From: Oscillospiraceae bacterium
GTDB taxonomy: Bacteria; Bacillota; Clostridia; Oscillospirales; CAG-272
Direction: 5' to 3'
Length of the DNA: 62,186 nt
Assembly (NCBI GenBank): GCA_015063545.1
Contig: SVTX01000007.1
Location: 1-62,186 of the forward strand
Notes under the pieces: generated by a model
Database searches by the model: none
The model's input: the letters and a program-made list of their open reading frames with translations, nothing else
Told to the model about the DNA's origin: nothing
Made by a program: the position numbers and the translations under genes
Shown here: in pieces, positions 53,329 to 62,133 of the stretch
How positions within the stretch are numbered: position 1 is the stretch's first letter
Layout of the letters: each line of letters opens with the position of its first letter

Positions 53329-56109
53329 ATGAAAAAGTTACTCATAGCTTTAATGCTTATTTTAGCCTTGACATTATGCTTTGCGGCGTGCGGTGACGAT
53401 TCAACCGAGACACCCACCATACCCACGCATGCAGAAACACAGAAACCTACCGCAGATTCCACAGAGAAGCCTACTGAATCTCCCACCGTAGCTCCTACGG
53501 AGAAGCCTACCGAGAATCCCACAGAGCACGTTCATGAATACGGAGACTGGGTGGTGCGCAAAGAGGCTACGTGTACAGAAAACGGCATAAAATCTCAGGA
53601 TTGCGCTTGCGGAGATTATAAGCTGGATTATATTCCTTCGACAGGGCATACCCCTCTTGAAGCTGTAGAGGAAAACAGAGTTGAGCCGACGGGATGTACT
53701 ACACCGGGTTCGTATCAGACGGTAATTTATTGCGGTGTGTGTAAAGCCGAGGTTTTGCGCGAAAGTAAGGCAATACCTGCAAACGGTCATACAGAAGAAG
53801 TAACTCCCTCGAAGGATCCCACTTGTACAGAAACAGGTCTTACAGAAGGTAAGCACTGTTCTGTATGTGAAGAAGTTCTCGTAGCACAGTATATTCTCCT
53901 TGCTAAAGGTCACAGTTGGGAAGATGCTACAGTTACTGCTCCCAAAACGTGCTCTGTTTGCGGCGCGACAGCGAGAGAACCTCTCCGTCCTTATCATACA
54001 TATCTTGATTTCACATCTGCCGAGAAAGCAAAGCTTCAAGAGACGCTTGGCACAGTCATTCCGTTTATCCCCAACGATGAATATTACTTTGAGGATTACG
54101 CTTGGGAAGAATACGGCGAATACGGAATAAATTTCTATGCGTTTGGCAATACAGAAGAAGAGTTTGAGGCGTATCTTGAGCTTTTCTCGGACTACACAAA
54201 TGACGGAACGGATATTGACGAATACGGCGATACGTGGTATTTCTTCAGCAAGGGCGACATTTGTGTAGATTTGTCATTTTATTTCTATGATGGCATTTAC
54301 GTTGTAGACGTATATGCGTATGTTGTTGATGAAAGCAATTCCGGAGGATCGACGGATGATCCCACAGACGATCCCGCGGATCATATATATCTGGATTTCA
54401 CATCTGCCGAGAAAGCAAAGCTTCAAGAGATGCTTGGTACAGTCATTCCGTTTATCCCCAACGATGAATATTACTTTGAGGATTACGCTTTGGAAGAATA
54501 CAGCGAATACGGAATAAATTTCTATGCGTTTGGCAATACAGAAGAAGAGTTTGACGCGTATCTTGAGCTTTTCTCAGATTACACAAATGACGGAACGGAT
54601 ATTGACGAATACGGCGATACGTGGTATTTATTCAGCAGGGGCGACATTTACGTAGATCTGTCATTTTATCTGTATGATGATGGCATTTACATTGTAGACG
54701 TATATGCGTATTTTGTTGATGAAAATAATTCCGGAGGCGGCTCCGGCGATTGGGAAGATACTGAAGAAGACGTTGACTTGATAACCAATAACGGCGCAGG
54801 CTTACCCGAAGATGACGGCGATGGAATATACGATATAGATTTCACTGACGCCGAACCCGTAAAGAACGTCACAGACCAGGGGATGTATCTTGACGGGTGT
54901 CCCACGGTTGGCTCTCCCGCGGTGCTTGTCATTCCGGTTGAATTTTCAGATGCAACCGCGCAGAATTGCGGATACAGTATAGAAAATATCAAAACAATAT
55001 TCAATGGCACCACAGGGGACTTGAATTATTTCTCGGTTCATGATTATTTCTTTGTGTCAAGCTACGGAAAACTTGACCTTGACATTACTGTGCTGGACGA
55101 ATGGTTCAGACCTGAGTATAACAGCAGCTATTACGAAAATTCCACTATGGATGATTACGGATATGAAATGGCAAACGGAGATCAGCTTATACTTGACGAG
55201 GCCCTTGCATATCTTTCAACCGTAATGGACTTGTCCGAGTTTGACTCTGATGGCAACGGTACTATTGATGCGGTAGTTATGGTAAACACCCTTGACATAG
55301 ATGACACAAGTGATTTTCATTGGGCATACAGGCACTGGAATATGCTTGTTGACGACGAGGAATATTATTATGAATACGACGGCGTTTCAGCGAACGATTA
55401 CGCATGGATACCGTATCAGTTTGTTTTTGAATACGTTGATGAATACGGCGACATAAATTACGATGCTGATAATGAACTTAATCCGTATACCTTTATTCAC
55501 GAATTCAGTCACGTGCTCGGCGCGGACGACTATTACGACACAGAGTATGTGTCAAGTCCTCTTGGGGGCTACGACATTATGGATGCAATGATAGGCGATC
55601 ACAATCCCTACAGTAAGTTCAACTTTGGATGGATCACATCCTCAAAGCTTATCACAACGGACAGTGCCGTGACAGTAGCTCTTGAGGATTTCTCAAAGAA
55701 CGGCGACACCATTATAATAGCAAACAACTGGGATTCATCGCTCGGAGTATATCAGGAATATTACGTTGTGATGTACTATACCTCCGGCGGGCTTAACGGT
55801 GGCGAAGGCGGATATTTCACGCGTGACGGAATAGTAATATATCACGTTAACGCTTCTCTTTACAGAGAAGAAATCGATGGAGAGGTATATTATGACGTTT
55901 ACAATTCCAACACGGATGTGTCGGGTGAATACGGTACGGCAGATAATCTCATTGAATATGTAAAATCCTCGGAGGATCATTACATTTACGTTACCGGAGA
56001 AACACTAGACGGTGTTTATGACGATTCGGGCAATAAGCTCGGATATACTTTCACCGTTGATGCTATTGACGGAGAGTTCGCAACGCTTACCTTTGAAAAG
56101 GTTGCATAA
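53329..56109 (+). CDS. Secreted M6-type metalloprotease lipoprotein with Cys-repeat and tandem domains
   Basis: 926 aa. Lipoprotein signal MKKLLIALMLILALTLCFAAC, then a Thr/Pro/Glu-rich stalk (about 24-65). Cys modules follow (ATCTENG...CACG, GCTTPG...CGVC, TCTETG...CSVC; about 66-215). Two almost identical 120-aa acidic domains come next (223-340 and 352-470), then the protease domain with zinc motif HEFSHVLGADD at 724-734 (M6/immune-inhibitor-A pattern). AAGGAGG precedes the ATG. Probably a surface-exposed protease; substrate unknown. Very acidic and Tyr-rich throughout. Confidence 0.88.
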   Translation: MKKLLIALMLILALTLCFAACGDDSTETPTIPTHAETQKPTADSTEKPTESPTVAPTEKPTENPTEHVHEYGDWVVRKEATCTENGIKSQDCACGDYKLDYIPSTGHTPLEAVEENRVEPTGCTTPGSYQTVIYCGVCKAEVLRESKAIPANGHTEEVTPSKDPTCTETGLTEGKHCSVCEEVLVAQYILLAKGHSWEDATVTAPKTCSVCGATAREPLRPYHTYLDFTSAEKAKLQETLGTVIPFIPNDEYYFEDYAWEEYGEYGINFYAFGNTEEEFEAYLELFSDYTNDGTDIDEYGDTWYFFSKGDICVDLSFYFYDGIYVVDVYAYVVDESNSGGSTDDPTDDPADHIYLDFTSAEKAKLQEMLGTVIPFIPNDEYYFEDYALEEYSEYGINFYAFGNTEEEFDAYLELFSDYTNDGTDIDEYGDTWYLFSRGDIYVDLSFYLYDDGIYIVDVYAYFVDENNSGGGSGDWEDTEEDVDLITNNGAGLPEDDGDGIYDIDFTDAEPVKNVTDQGMYLDGCPTVGSPAVLVIPVEFSDATAQNCGYSIENIKTIFNGTTGDLNYFSVHDYFFVSSYGKLDLDITVLDEWFRPEYNSSYYENSTMDDYGYEMANGDQLILDEALAYLSTVMDLSEFDSDGNGTIDAVVMVNTLDIDDTSDFHWAYRHWNMLVDDEEYYYEYDGVSANDYAWIPYQFVFEYVDEYGDINYDADNELNPYTFIHEFSHVLGADDYYDTEYVSSPLGGYDIMDAMIGDHNPYSKFNFGWITSSKLITTDSAVTVALEDFSKNGDTIIIANNWDSSLGVYQEYYVVMYYTSGGLNGGEGGYFTRDGIVIYHVNASLYREEIDGEVYYDVYNSNTDVSGEYGTADNLIEYVKSSEDHYIYVTGETLDGVYDDSGNKLGYTFTVDAIDGEFATLTFEKVA
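53995..54738 (+). repeat. Tandem intragenic duplication (387-bp period)
   Basis: Unit 1 begins at 53995 and unit 2 at 54382. Long stretches are identical in DNA (for example over LGTVIPFIPNDEYYFEDYA), with only scattered substitutions, so the duplication is recent or kept homogeneous. Each unit ends in a Gly/Ser/Asp-rich linker. Confidence 0.9.
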
Positions 56110-56114
56110 AACAC

Positions 56115-56156
56115 AAAAGACCGCCCCCGGATATCGTGGAGCGGTCTTTATTTTAT
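56115..56156 (+). terminator. Terminator of the metalloprotease gene
   Basis: AAAGACCGC/GCGGTCTTT stem with an inner CC..GG pair, then TATTTTAT. Confidence 0.8.
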
Positions 56157-56188
56157 GGCTGTGACTGTTCAAAACTTTTTCAAACCTA

Positions 56189-56217
56189 TTGACAAATCTG
56201 AAAATATATTTTATAAT
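56189..56217 (+). promoter_or_regulatory. Promoter of the leuS T-box leader
   Basis: TTGACA (56189-56194), 17-bp spacer, TATAAT (56212-56217). Confidence 0.8.
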
Positions 56218-56223
56218 GATTAA

Positions 56224-56481
56224 GTATTAAAAAGCTGTGAAGAGAACAGAGGATATTTTGCACGTACAGAGAGCTGTCGGTCGGTGCGAGACGGTCTGCG
56301 TTATATTCTTACTCATCTCTGAGCTTCAAGCCGAAATGCAATTGCAGAAACATGCTGCATAGTAGGGGAGACGGAGTCCGCCGTTATCGGAGTTGAGAGG
56401 GGTGCTTTCGCATCCAATCAGAGTGGTACCGCGGAGGGCTTGCGCTTCGTCTCTGTATAGAGACGCGGCGTTTATTTTTTT
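56224..56481 (+). promoter_or_regulatory. T-box riboswitch (Leu) controlling leuS
   Basis: T-box GAGTGGTACCGCGG at 56421-56434. The terminator CGTCTCT/AGAGACG with outer GC pairs is followed by a T7 run ending at 56481. A candidate specifier CTC at 56312-56314 fits leucine. It lies 45 bp before the leuS ATG. Confidence 0.93.
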
Positions 56482-56525
56482 GTAAAAATATTTTAGATTT
56501 TGCCCACATGGGCGGAGGAGTAAAA

Positions 56526-58961
56526 ATGAGATACGATCACTTATCAGTTGAAAAAAAGTGGCAGGAATACTGGAAGGAGCACGAGACCTTCAAGACGGAC
56601 GTCTGGGATTTTTCAAAGCCCAAGTTCTATGCTCTTGATATGTTCCCCTATCCGTCGGGAGTAGGTCTGCACGCAGGTCACCCCGAGGGTTATACCGCCA
56701 CAGACATTGTTTCCAGAATGAAGAGAATGCAGGGCTACAACGTGCTGCACCCTATGGGATATGACTCGTTCGGTCTGCCCGCAGAGCAGTACGCCGTGAG
56801 CACGGGAAATCATCCCAACGGCTTTACGCAGGAGAACATCAAGACCTTCTCAAAGCAGCTCACAGAGCTTGGCTTTGACTACGACTGGTCAAAGATGATA
56901 GCGACAAGCGATCCTGAGTTCTACAAGTGGACGCAGTGGATATTCAAGCAGCTTTATCTTGACGGCTACGCGCAGTATATAGATATGCCTGTAAACTGGT
57001 GCGAGGAGCTTGGTACGGTGCTTTCAAACGACGAGGTCATTGACGGCAAGTCCGAGAGAGGCGGTTATCCCGTAATCAGAAAGAACATGAAGCAGTGGGT
57101 AATCAATCAGCCCGCGTTTGCTGAGGAGCTTCTCGAAGGACTTGACGAGATAGACTGGCCTGAGTCTACAAAGCTTATGCAGAAGAACTGGATCGGCAAA
57201 TCTACCGGTGTCGAGGTCAAATTCCAGATAGTTGGCGGCGGTGAATTCTCCATATTTACTACATGTATAGAGACCATTTACGGTATTACGTTTATGGTGC
57301 TTGCTCCCGACGGAGATATAGTAAAGCAGCTTATGCCCAGAATCCAGAACAAGGATGAAGTTCAGGCTTACATTGACGAGACGCTCAAAAAGAACGATAT
57401 GGACAGAACCGAGCTTAACAAGACAAAGTCGGGCTGTGAGCTTAAGGGAGTTAGCTGTATTAACCCCGTAAACGGCAAGGAAGTCAGAATGTTTATCGGT
57501 GACTTCGTGCTTGCAAGCTACGGCACGGGCGCGGTAATGGCAGTTCCTTCTCACGACCAGCGTGACTTTGAGTATGCGATAGCTCACAATATAGATATGA
57601 TCCAGGTCATTGACGGTGACGAAAAGCTCGGTCACGTAGACGTAAGCGAAAAGGCATTTGAAAAGCAGGACTATCTCGGCAAGGGTTACAGACTTGTAAA
57701 CTCCGAGGAGTTCACGGGACTTACCGTTGAGGAGGCAAAAGAGGCAATAACCTCAAAGCTTGAAGCGCAGGGAGTGGCAAAGAGAACTGTTAACTACCAT
57801 TTCAGAGAGTGGATATTCGCGCGTCAGAGATATTGGGGCGAGCCTGTTCCCGTTGTTCACTGCGAGGACGGCACGATCCACGTGCTTGACGACAACGAGC
57901 TGCCGCTCGTTCTCCCCGAGCTTGAAAACTACAAGGGAGTAAACGGAAAAGCTCCTCTTGAGAACGCGACCGAATGGAAGCAGTATGACAAGAATGGCGT
58001 TAAGGGCGTAAGAGAAACCTCCACAATGCCCGGCTCGGCAGGATCTTCGTGGTACTTCCTCCGCTATATAGATCCCCACAACAATGATGAATTTGCAAAT
58101 CAGGAGCTTCTTAAGCACTGGATGCCTGTTGACCTTTACATCGGCGGTCCCGAGCACGCGGTAGGTCACCTGATGTATTCAAGAATATGGAACAGGTACC
58201 TCTACAACAAGGGACTTGTTCCCACAAAAGAGCCCTTCCGTAAGCTCGTGCATCAGGGAATGATACTCGGCTCAAACGGTATCAAGATGGGTAAGAGATT
58301 CCCCGAGTTCGTGGTAAATCCCAGTGACGTTGTTCGTGACTACGGCGCGGATACGCTCCGTCTGTACGAAATGTTCATGGGCCCGCTTGAGGTCTCAAAG
58401 CCCTGGAGCGATCAGGGTGTTGACGGTGCGCGCCGATTCCTCAACCGTGTATGGGCGTTCTTCACCGAGCCTCAGAACATTGTGGGCGGGGCAGTTCCCG
58501 AGCTTGAAAAGATATATCACAAGACTGTAAAGAAGGTAACAAGCGATTTTGAAAAGCTCGCGTTCAATACTGCTATTTCGCAGATGATGATATTCGTAAA
58601 CGCGGTGTACAAGGAAGGCAAGTGCCCGAAGGTATATGCAGAGGGACTTATCAAGATGCTTTCTTGTATTTGTCCTCATATAGGAGAGGAGATCTGGAGC
58701 ATTCTCGGTCATAAGGATACTATTGCTTATGAAAAGTGGCCTACTTACGACGAGGCAAAGACTGCAGACGATACAGTTGAGGTCATTCTCCAGATAAACG
58801 GTAAGCTCAGAGGCAAGATTGCCGTTCCCGTTGACATGGATAAGGACGAGGTCATCGCTCTGGCAAAGGCTGACGAAAAGGTTGCGGCGGCAATTGAGGG
58901 CAAGACTATCGTTAAAGAAATAGTTGTTCCCAACAAGATAGTGAATATTGTAGTAAAATAA
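56526..58961 (+). CDS. leuS: Leucine-tRNA ligase
   Basis: Class I synthetase with editing domain. The 811-aa protein has the HIGH-type site in YPSGVGLHAGHPEGYT, the CP1 editing insert in the middle, and WIFARQRYWGEPVPV. The KMSKS loop is divergent: GIKMGKRFPEFVVNP, with KMGKR instead of KMSKS. The C-terminal domain ends with EIVVPNKIVNIVVK. The start is the ATG at 56526, with GGAGGAG upstream; the earlier in-frame ATG at 56508 would precede that site. Confidence 0.97.
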   Translation: MRYDHLSVEKKWQEYWKEHETFKTDVWDFSKPKFYALDMFPYPSGVGLHAGHPEGYTATDIVSRMKRMQGYNVLHPMGYDSFGLPAEQYAVSTGNHPNGFTQENIKTFSKQLTELGFDYDWSKMIATSDPEFYKWTQWIFKQLYLDGYAQYIDMPVNWCEELGTVLSNDEVIDGKSERGGYPVIRKNMKQWVINQPAFAEELLEGLDEIDWPESTKLMQKNWIGKSTGVEVKFQIVGGGEFSIFTTCIETIYGITFMVLAPDGDIVKQLMPRIQNKDEVQAYIDETLKKNDMDRTELNKTKSGCELKGVSCINPVNGKEVRMFIGDFVLASYGTGAVMAVPSHDQRDFEYAIAHNIDMIQVIDGDEKLGHVDVSEKAFEKQDYLGKGYRLVNSEEFTGLTVEEAKEAITSKLEAQGVAKRTVNYHFREWIFARQRYWGEPVPVVHCEDGTIHVLDDNELPLVLPELENYKGVNGKAPLENATEWKQYDKNGVKGVRETSTMPGSAGSSWYFLRYIDPHNNDEFANQELLKHWMPVDLYIGGPEHAVGHLMYSRIWNRYLYNKGLVPTKEPFRKLVHQGMILGSNGIKMGKRFPEFVVNPSDVVRDYGADTLRLYEMFMGPLEVSKPWSDQGVDGARRFLNRVWAFFTEPQNIVGGAVPELEKIYHKTVKKVTSDFEKLAFNTAISQMMIFVNAVYKEGKCPKVYAEGLIKMLSCICPHIGEEIWSILGHKDTIAYEKWPTYDEAKTADDTVEVILQINGKLRGKIAVPVDMDKDEVIALAKADEKVAAAIEGKTIVKEIVVPNKIVNIVVK

Positions 58962-58971
58962 GAGGCAGGGT

Positions 58972-59547
58972 ATGATAAAAGTCACACTTTTGGGTGATTC
59001 CATACGCTACGGCGCAGGAGAGGACATACAGGGATACGGAGCGCGCACAGAAGAGCTTCTCGGAGATGAGTTTGAAGTGTTTCAGCCCAACGACAATTGC
59101 AAATTTGCAAAATATACTTTGCGAATGCTGTTTGACTACGAGCCGTTGATGCGCGGAAGCCGAATAGTGCATTGGAATACAGGTCATTGGGATCTGTGCG
59201 ATATATTCGGCGACGGGACATTCTCAACCGAGGCGGAGTATATTGACAATATAACGCGTATAGCAAAAATACTTTTGTCGCGCTACGATAAGGTCATATT
59301 TGCTACGACAACTCCCGTTCTCGACACGAATATTTTCAACAAAAACAGCACGATAAAAAGGTTCAATGAGATAGTCGTGCCAAGACTTGAACAGATGGGA
59401 GTTATCATTAACGACCTGCATTCTCTTGTTGACGCAGACAGAGATATGTATCTTAGTGCCGATACGATACATCTTTCCGGTGATGGTGTTGAGCTTTGCG
59501 CCAATGCCGTCGCCGAGAAAATTCGCGAGGTGGCAAAGTCACTCTGA
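58972..59547 (+). CDS. SGNH/GDSL-family hydrolase
   Basis: 191-aa esterase-fold protein. The Ser nucleophile is in LLGDSIRYG (block I, residues 7-9 GDS). The Asn motif lies in HWNTGHWD, and the C-terminal Asp-His pair is in SADTIHLSGDG. No signal peptide, so cytoplasmic; substrate unknown. It follows leuS by 10 bp and is probably cotranscribed. Confidence 0.87.
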   Translation: MIKVTLLGDSIRYGAGEDIQGYGARTEELLGDEFEVFQPNDNCKFAKYTLRMLFDYEPLMRGSRIVHWNTGHWDLCDIFGDGTFSTEAEYIDNITRIAKILLSRYDKVIFATTTPVLDTNIFNKNSTIKRFNEIVVPRLEQMGVIINDLHSLVDADRDMYLSADTIHLSGDGVELCANAVAEKIREVAKSL

Positions 59548-59586
59548 TGTGTTGAAAACAAAAAAGAAAAAATTAGAGAATTTGTA

Positions 59587-59615
59587 TTGACAAACCCATT
59601 TTTATGGTGTATAAT
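59587..59615 (+). promoter_or_regulatory. Promoter of rpsU
   Basis: TTGACA (59587-59592), 17-bp spacer, TATAAT (59610-59615); leader of about 55 nt. Confidence 0.8.
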
Positions 59616-59677
59616 ACTTAAGTATGATTTGGGGAAACCCACACATAACTCTACAGTGCGAGGGGAGGGAAAAAGGA

Positions 59678-59854
59678 ATGGCAGAAGTAAAGGTAAAAGA
59701 CGGCGAGTCTCTTGACAGCGCACTCCGTCGTTTTAAGCGTCAGTGTGCTCGTTCGGGAATCCTCACCGAGCTTCGTAAGAGAGAGCACTATGAAAAGCCC
59801 AGCGTAAAGCGCAAGAAGAAGTCTGAAGCTGCACGCAAGAGAAAGTATAAGTAA
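59678..59854 (+). CDS. rpsU: 30S ribosomal protein S21
   Basis: 58-aa basic protein of the small subunit platform. Pattern [20 protein letters not shown], then [20 protein letters not shown]. The start is the ATG at 59678, with a GGGGAGGG/AAAAGGA purine run before it; the upstream in-frame ATG at 59624 would start 8 bp after the -10 box. Monocistronic. Confidence 0.97.
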   Translation: MAEVKVKDGESLDSALRRFKRQCARSGILTELRKREHYEKPSVKRKKKSEAARKRKYK

Positions 59855-59867
59855 TTAATTTTCTCAG

Positions 59868-59905
59868 AGCAGGCGTGTGTTGGATGACACCGCCTGCTTT
59901 AATTT
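59868..59905 (+). terminator. Terminator of rpsU
   Basis: AGCAGGCG/CGCCTGCT stem with an inner TGT/ACA pair, then a T-rich run. Confidence 0.8.
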
Positions 59906-59946
59906 TTCAAAAACATTACTAATTTTATTTATTTTTGGAGGTCATT

Positions 59947-60225
59947 ATGGAGACATTGAAGAAGATTTTCCCCCTTTCCTTTAAGCCCATGAAATCCGGA
60001 GCCGATCTTGCTATCGGTATCATCATTTATGTAGTTGCCGGTATAATCGGAGCCGTATTGCTTGCTGTAGCGGGTTGGCTTGCAGGCATTATCGGTGGTA
60101 TAGTTGCTTTCCTTGGAACTCTTATAGGAATCGTCCTTGGAGCAATCGGAGCGATTATCGATGTTTACGTTATCGCAGGAATCGTTATTCAGATCCTTGT
60201 TTTCACAAAGGTTATTAAGGAATAA
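59947..60225 (+). CDS. Small Gly/Ile-rich membrane protein
   Basis: 92 aa, unrecognised. A short amphipathic N-terminus (LKKIFPLSFKPMKSG) is followed by three closely spaced hydrophobic helices with glycine-zipper spacing (GIIIYVVAGIIGAVLLAVAG, GIIGGIVAFLGTLIGIVLGA, VIAGIVIQILVF). Such helices oligomerise readily. TTGGAGG lies 7 nt before the ATG at 59947. Flanked by terminators on both sides; I see no clear promoter of its own. Confidence 0.8.
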   Translation: METLKKIFPLSFKPMKSGADLAIGIIIYVVAGIIGAVLLAVAGWLAGIIGGIVAFLGTLIGIVLGAIGAIIDVYVIAGIVIQILVFTKVIKE

Positions 60226-60231
60226 TTACAT

Positions 60232-60262
60232 AAAAATGCGGTGAAGCCTCACCGCATTTTTT
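60232..60262 (+). terminator. Terminator of the small membrane gene
   Basis: AAAAATGCGGTGA/TCACCGCATTTTTT stem with a 2-3 nt loop. Confidence 0.9.
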
Positions 60263-60325
60263 GTTTTATAAAAGGGAAGTTTTTAATATTTAAAAAAGAA
60301 AAATTTGGAATTTACAGAAAATCCA

Positions 60326-60354
60326 TTGTAATCTCGCGATAAATGTTGTACAAT
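60326..60354 (+). promoter_or_regulatory. Promoter of the GH13-fold lipoprotein gene
   Basis: TTGTAA (60326-60331), 17-bp spacer, TACAAT (60349-60354). Confidence 0.5.
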
Positions 60355-60401
60355 TAGGGAAAGAGGTATATTATCTTTACAAATAGATGAAAGGTTTAAT
60401 T

Positions 60402-62045
60402 ATGAAAAAAATATTTGCTGTAGTTGTGCTTTTGGCTTGTTTGTTGCAGATTACAGTTTCATGCTCCAAAAAGGATGGGGAACAGTCGACACTTCCCACA
60501 CCGACCGAGAAGCCCACAGAACCGCAAATTCCGGATCAAAAGGAAGAACTTGCGCTCAATATTCTCGATGACGGATACAGAAACTGGTATCAGATATATG
60601 TGTACGGCTTTTATGATTCGGACGGAGACGGTGTTGGCGATATCAACGGTGTAACTCAAAAGCTGGACTATATAAAAGACATGGGCTACAATGGAATATG
60701 GCTTATGCCTGTTATGCCGAGCGAGATGTATCACGGACGCGACGTACAGAGTTTTTGCGACATTGCGGATGAATTGGGCGACACGGATGATTTTGACAGC
60801 CTTATAAAAACGGCGCATACAAAGGGAATAGACGTCCTTATAGATCTCGGCCTCAACACAACGAGCACAGAACATCCGTATTTTGCGGGAGCGGTTGATT
60901 TTATTTTGGAAAACGGCGCCGTTGGCGGTGAATACGGAGACTGTTATAGCTTTTCGACCGAGGCAGACGGCAATATAAGCGGTTCGGATTATGGGTATGA
61001 AACATCAGACGGATTACCCAAAATCAATTTGGACAGTGAGCTCTGGCGCAGTGAGATAACGAATGTCATGAGATATTGGCTTGAGGAGAGGGGCGTTGAC
61101 GGATTCAGACTTACGGATACTGTAAAATATTATTTTGACGATGATAAGAATATTGAGTTTTTGACTTGGTTTAATTCTAAGGCTAAGGAAATATCCCCTG
61201 AGTGTTATATCTTGGGAGAGTTGTTCATTAACGATAATAAAACTGTTGCTAAGTATTACGCAAGCGGAATAGATAGCTTTCAGCTGTTTTCTTATGCTGA
61301 CGCAACGGGTATGCTGGCTCACTATTTGAGAATATCAAGCGGAGAGATGCTGGGTAAGCTCATGGAGGATTCGCAAACTGTATTTGAAAAAAATATTACA
61401 ACAACATTCCTATCCGGCAATTCGCTGTCCAACCGCCCCGCGACATATACATCATCCGGAGTTGCGAGTATAAAAATGCTGGCGGGAATACAGATGGTCT
61501 GTAGCGGAAGCATCAGCACGTTCTATGGCGACGAGATAGGTATGGTCAGCAAGGGTGGAGTAAACAACGATGCCTCAAAGTACATAGGTATTAAGTGGAC
61601 TGACAGCCTTTCTGACGAAGGATATTGCGATGTGGCAACTAACGGTGCGGAGAATAGCTATATTTACGCATCTGTCCAAAGACAGCAAAATGATCCTAAC
61701 AGTATTTTGAATTTCTATAAGGGCATGTTGAGACTGAGAAACGCGTTCCCGTCATTGGCACGCGGCAAGGTTGATAACATTGAGCTTATAGGTAACACCT
61801 CGGTATGCGTTATTCAAAAAACTTACGGCGATGAAAAGATAACCGTCATTGTTAATCTCGCGCGTCCTACAGACCCGCAGGACGTTTCTACGGGCGCAAG
61901 GGAAGTGACTTTGGATAAAAAGGTACTGGGATATAGCGATATAGCCGCACAGATATGCGCGTACGACATTTCATATGAAGCGGAATATAATTCTGAAATG
62001 GACATGCTTGTCATGCCTCCGTATTCAATAGTTATAATGAAATAA
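60402..62045 (+). CDS. GH13 (alpha-amylase fold) lipoprotein with degenerate active site
   Basis: 547 aa. Lipoprotein signal MKKIFAVVVLLACLLQITVSC and a short Pro/Thr linker precede a clear GH13 barrel (WYQIYVYGFYDSDGDGVGD, GYNGIWLMPVMPS). The catalytic motifs are damaged. Region I has T153 for the usual His (DLGLNTTS). Region V has K207 for Asp. Region II reads GFRLTD with an extra Thr before D239. Region IV FLSGNSLSNR lacks the His-Asp of NHD. Only acid/base E273 stands in a normal context. Probably a non-catalytic glycan-binding paralogue. AAAGG precedes the ATG. Confidence 0.9.
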   Translation: MKKIFAVVVLLACLLQITVSCSKKDGEQSTLPTPTEKPTEPQIPDQKEELALNILDDGYRNWYQIYVYGFYDSDGDGVGDINGVTQKLDYIKDMGYNGIWLMPVMPSEMYHGRDVQSFCDIADELGDTDDFDSLIKTAHTKGIDVLIDLGLNTTSTEHPYFAGAVDFILENGAVGGEYGDCYSFSTEADGNISGSDYGYETSDGLPKINLDSELWRSEITNVMRYWLEERGVDGFRLTDTVKYYFDDDKNIEFLTWFNSKAKEISPECYILGELFINDNKTVAKYYASGIDSFQLFSYADATGMLAHYLRISSGEMLGKLMEDSQTVFEKNITTTFLSGNSLSNRPATYTSSGVASIKMLAGIQMVCSGSISTFYGDEIGMVSKGGVNNDASKYIGIKWTDSLSDEGYCDVATNGAENSYIYASVQRQQNDPNSILNFYKGMLRLRNAFPSLARGKVDNIELIGNTSVCVIQKTYGDEKITVIVNLARPTDPQDVSTGAREVTLDKKVLGYSDIAAQICAYDISYEAEYNSEMDMLVMPPYSIVIMK

Positions 62046-62101
62046 AGTAAAGGCTTGCCATTTGTGGGTGCAAATTAGGGATTTTTAATCCCCGGGAAAA
62101 T

Positions 62102-62133
62102 GGCATAGTCGTTAATTCGGCTATGCCGTTTTC
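62102..62133. terminator. Bidirectional terminator at the right edge
   Basis: GGCATAG/CTATGCC stem with an inner CG pair, then TTTTCT on the plus strand and ATTTTCC on the minus strand. A second hairpin GGGATT/AATCCC lies at about 62074-62088. Confidence 0.7.
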
